From Ilumatobacter sp. (GTDB taxonomy: Bacteria; Actinomycetota; Acidimicrobiia; Acidimicrobiales; Ilumatobacteraceae): a stretch of DNA of 5,822 nt. A program made the translations under genes and the position numbers. The stretch lies in NCBI GenBank assembly GCA_029263275.1, contig JAJCXU010000273.1, forward strand, positions 1 through 5,822, written 5' to 3'. Positions 5,804 to 5,822 of this stretch are shown piece after piece. The notes below the pieces were generated by a model. It searched no databases. It worked only from the letters and a program-made list of their open reading frames with translations, and was not told the origin of the DNA. Within the stretch, counting starts at the first letter, position 1. Every line of letters begins with the position of its first letter.

Positions 5804-5822
5804 CGCTAAGACACGAGTGCGC

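Overview
This window is one co-oriented cluster on the minus strand, so the genes read from right to left. Its base composition is high in G+C. Long overlapping open frames on the opposite strand are a by-product of that composition, and GTG/TTG start candidates occur. The lipoprotein signal has the L-V-A-A-S-C-G form often seen in Actinobacteria. Together these suggest an actinobacterium, possibly of the Acidimicrobiia (Ilumatobacter-like) type. That placement is inference; no marker gene is present.

Layout, in order of transcription: (1) 5757-5398, a small one-domain regulator with a C-terminal helix-turn-helix of the DauR/YheO type. (2) 5299-3455, an iron-sulfur oxidoreductase of the YgfK ('putative selenate reductase subunit') family, reduced to a flavin-type TIM barrel plus a C-terminal pair of [4Fe-4S] clusters. 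(3) 3370-2189 and (4) 2196-1264, two overlapping inner-membrane permeases of the BMP-type (nucleoside) ABC importer class, YufP-like and YufQ-like. (5) 1166-84, a BMP-family substrate-binding lipoprotein. The importer ATPase is not in the window. A start codon with a G-rich Shine-Dalgarno candidate at the extreme left edge (position 16 downward) may be its beginning.

Working model (inference): the BMP lipoprotein captures a purine or pyrimidine nucleoside or base, the two permeases pass it inward, and the YgfK-like reductase acts on it or on a catabolite. YgfK homologs occur in purine/urate catabolic clusters of other bacteria. The domain arrangement also recalls PreA, the iron-sulfur/FMN subunit of bacterial dihydropyrimidine dehydrogenase, which works with a separate flavoprotein (PreT). 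A similar separate electron-donor subunit is therefore predicted outside the window.

The most interesting non-coding signal is a pair of related 15-bp inverted repeats, consensus TTNACAA-N3-GTNAA. One lies just before the oxidoreductase gene (5308-5322) and the other before the transporter genes (3417-3431). They look like shared operators joining the enzyme and the transporter in one regulon. The regulator at the right end is the natural but unproven candidate to bind them. No RNA gene, mobile element or CRISPR array was seen, and no stretch over 300 bases lacks a gene.
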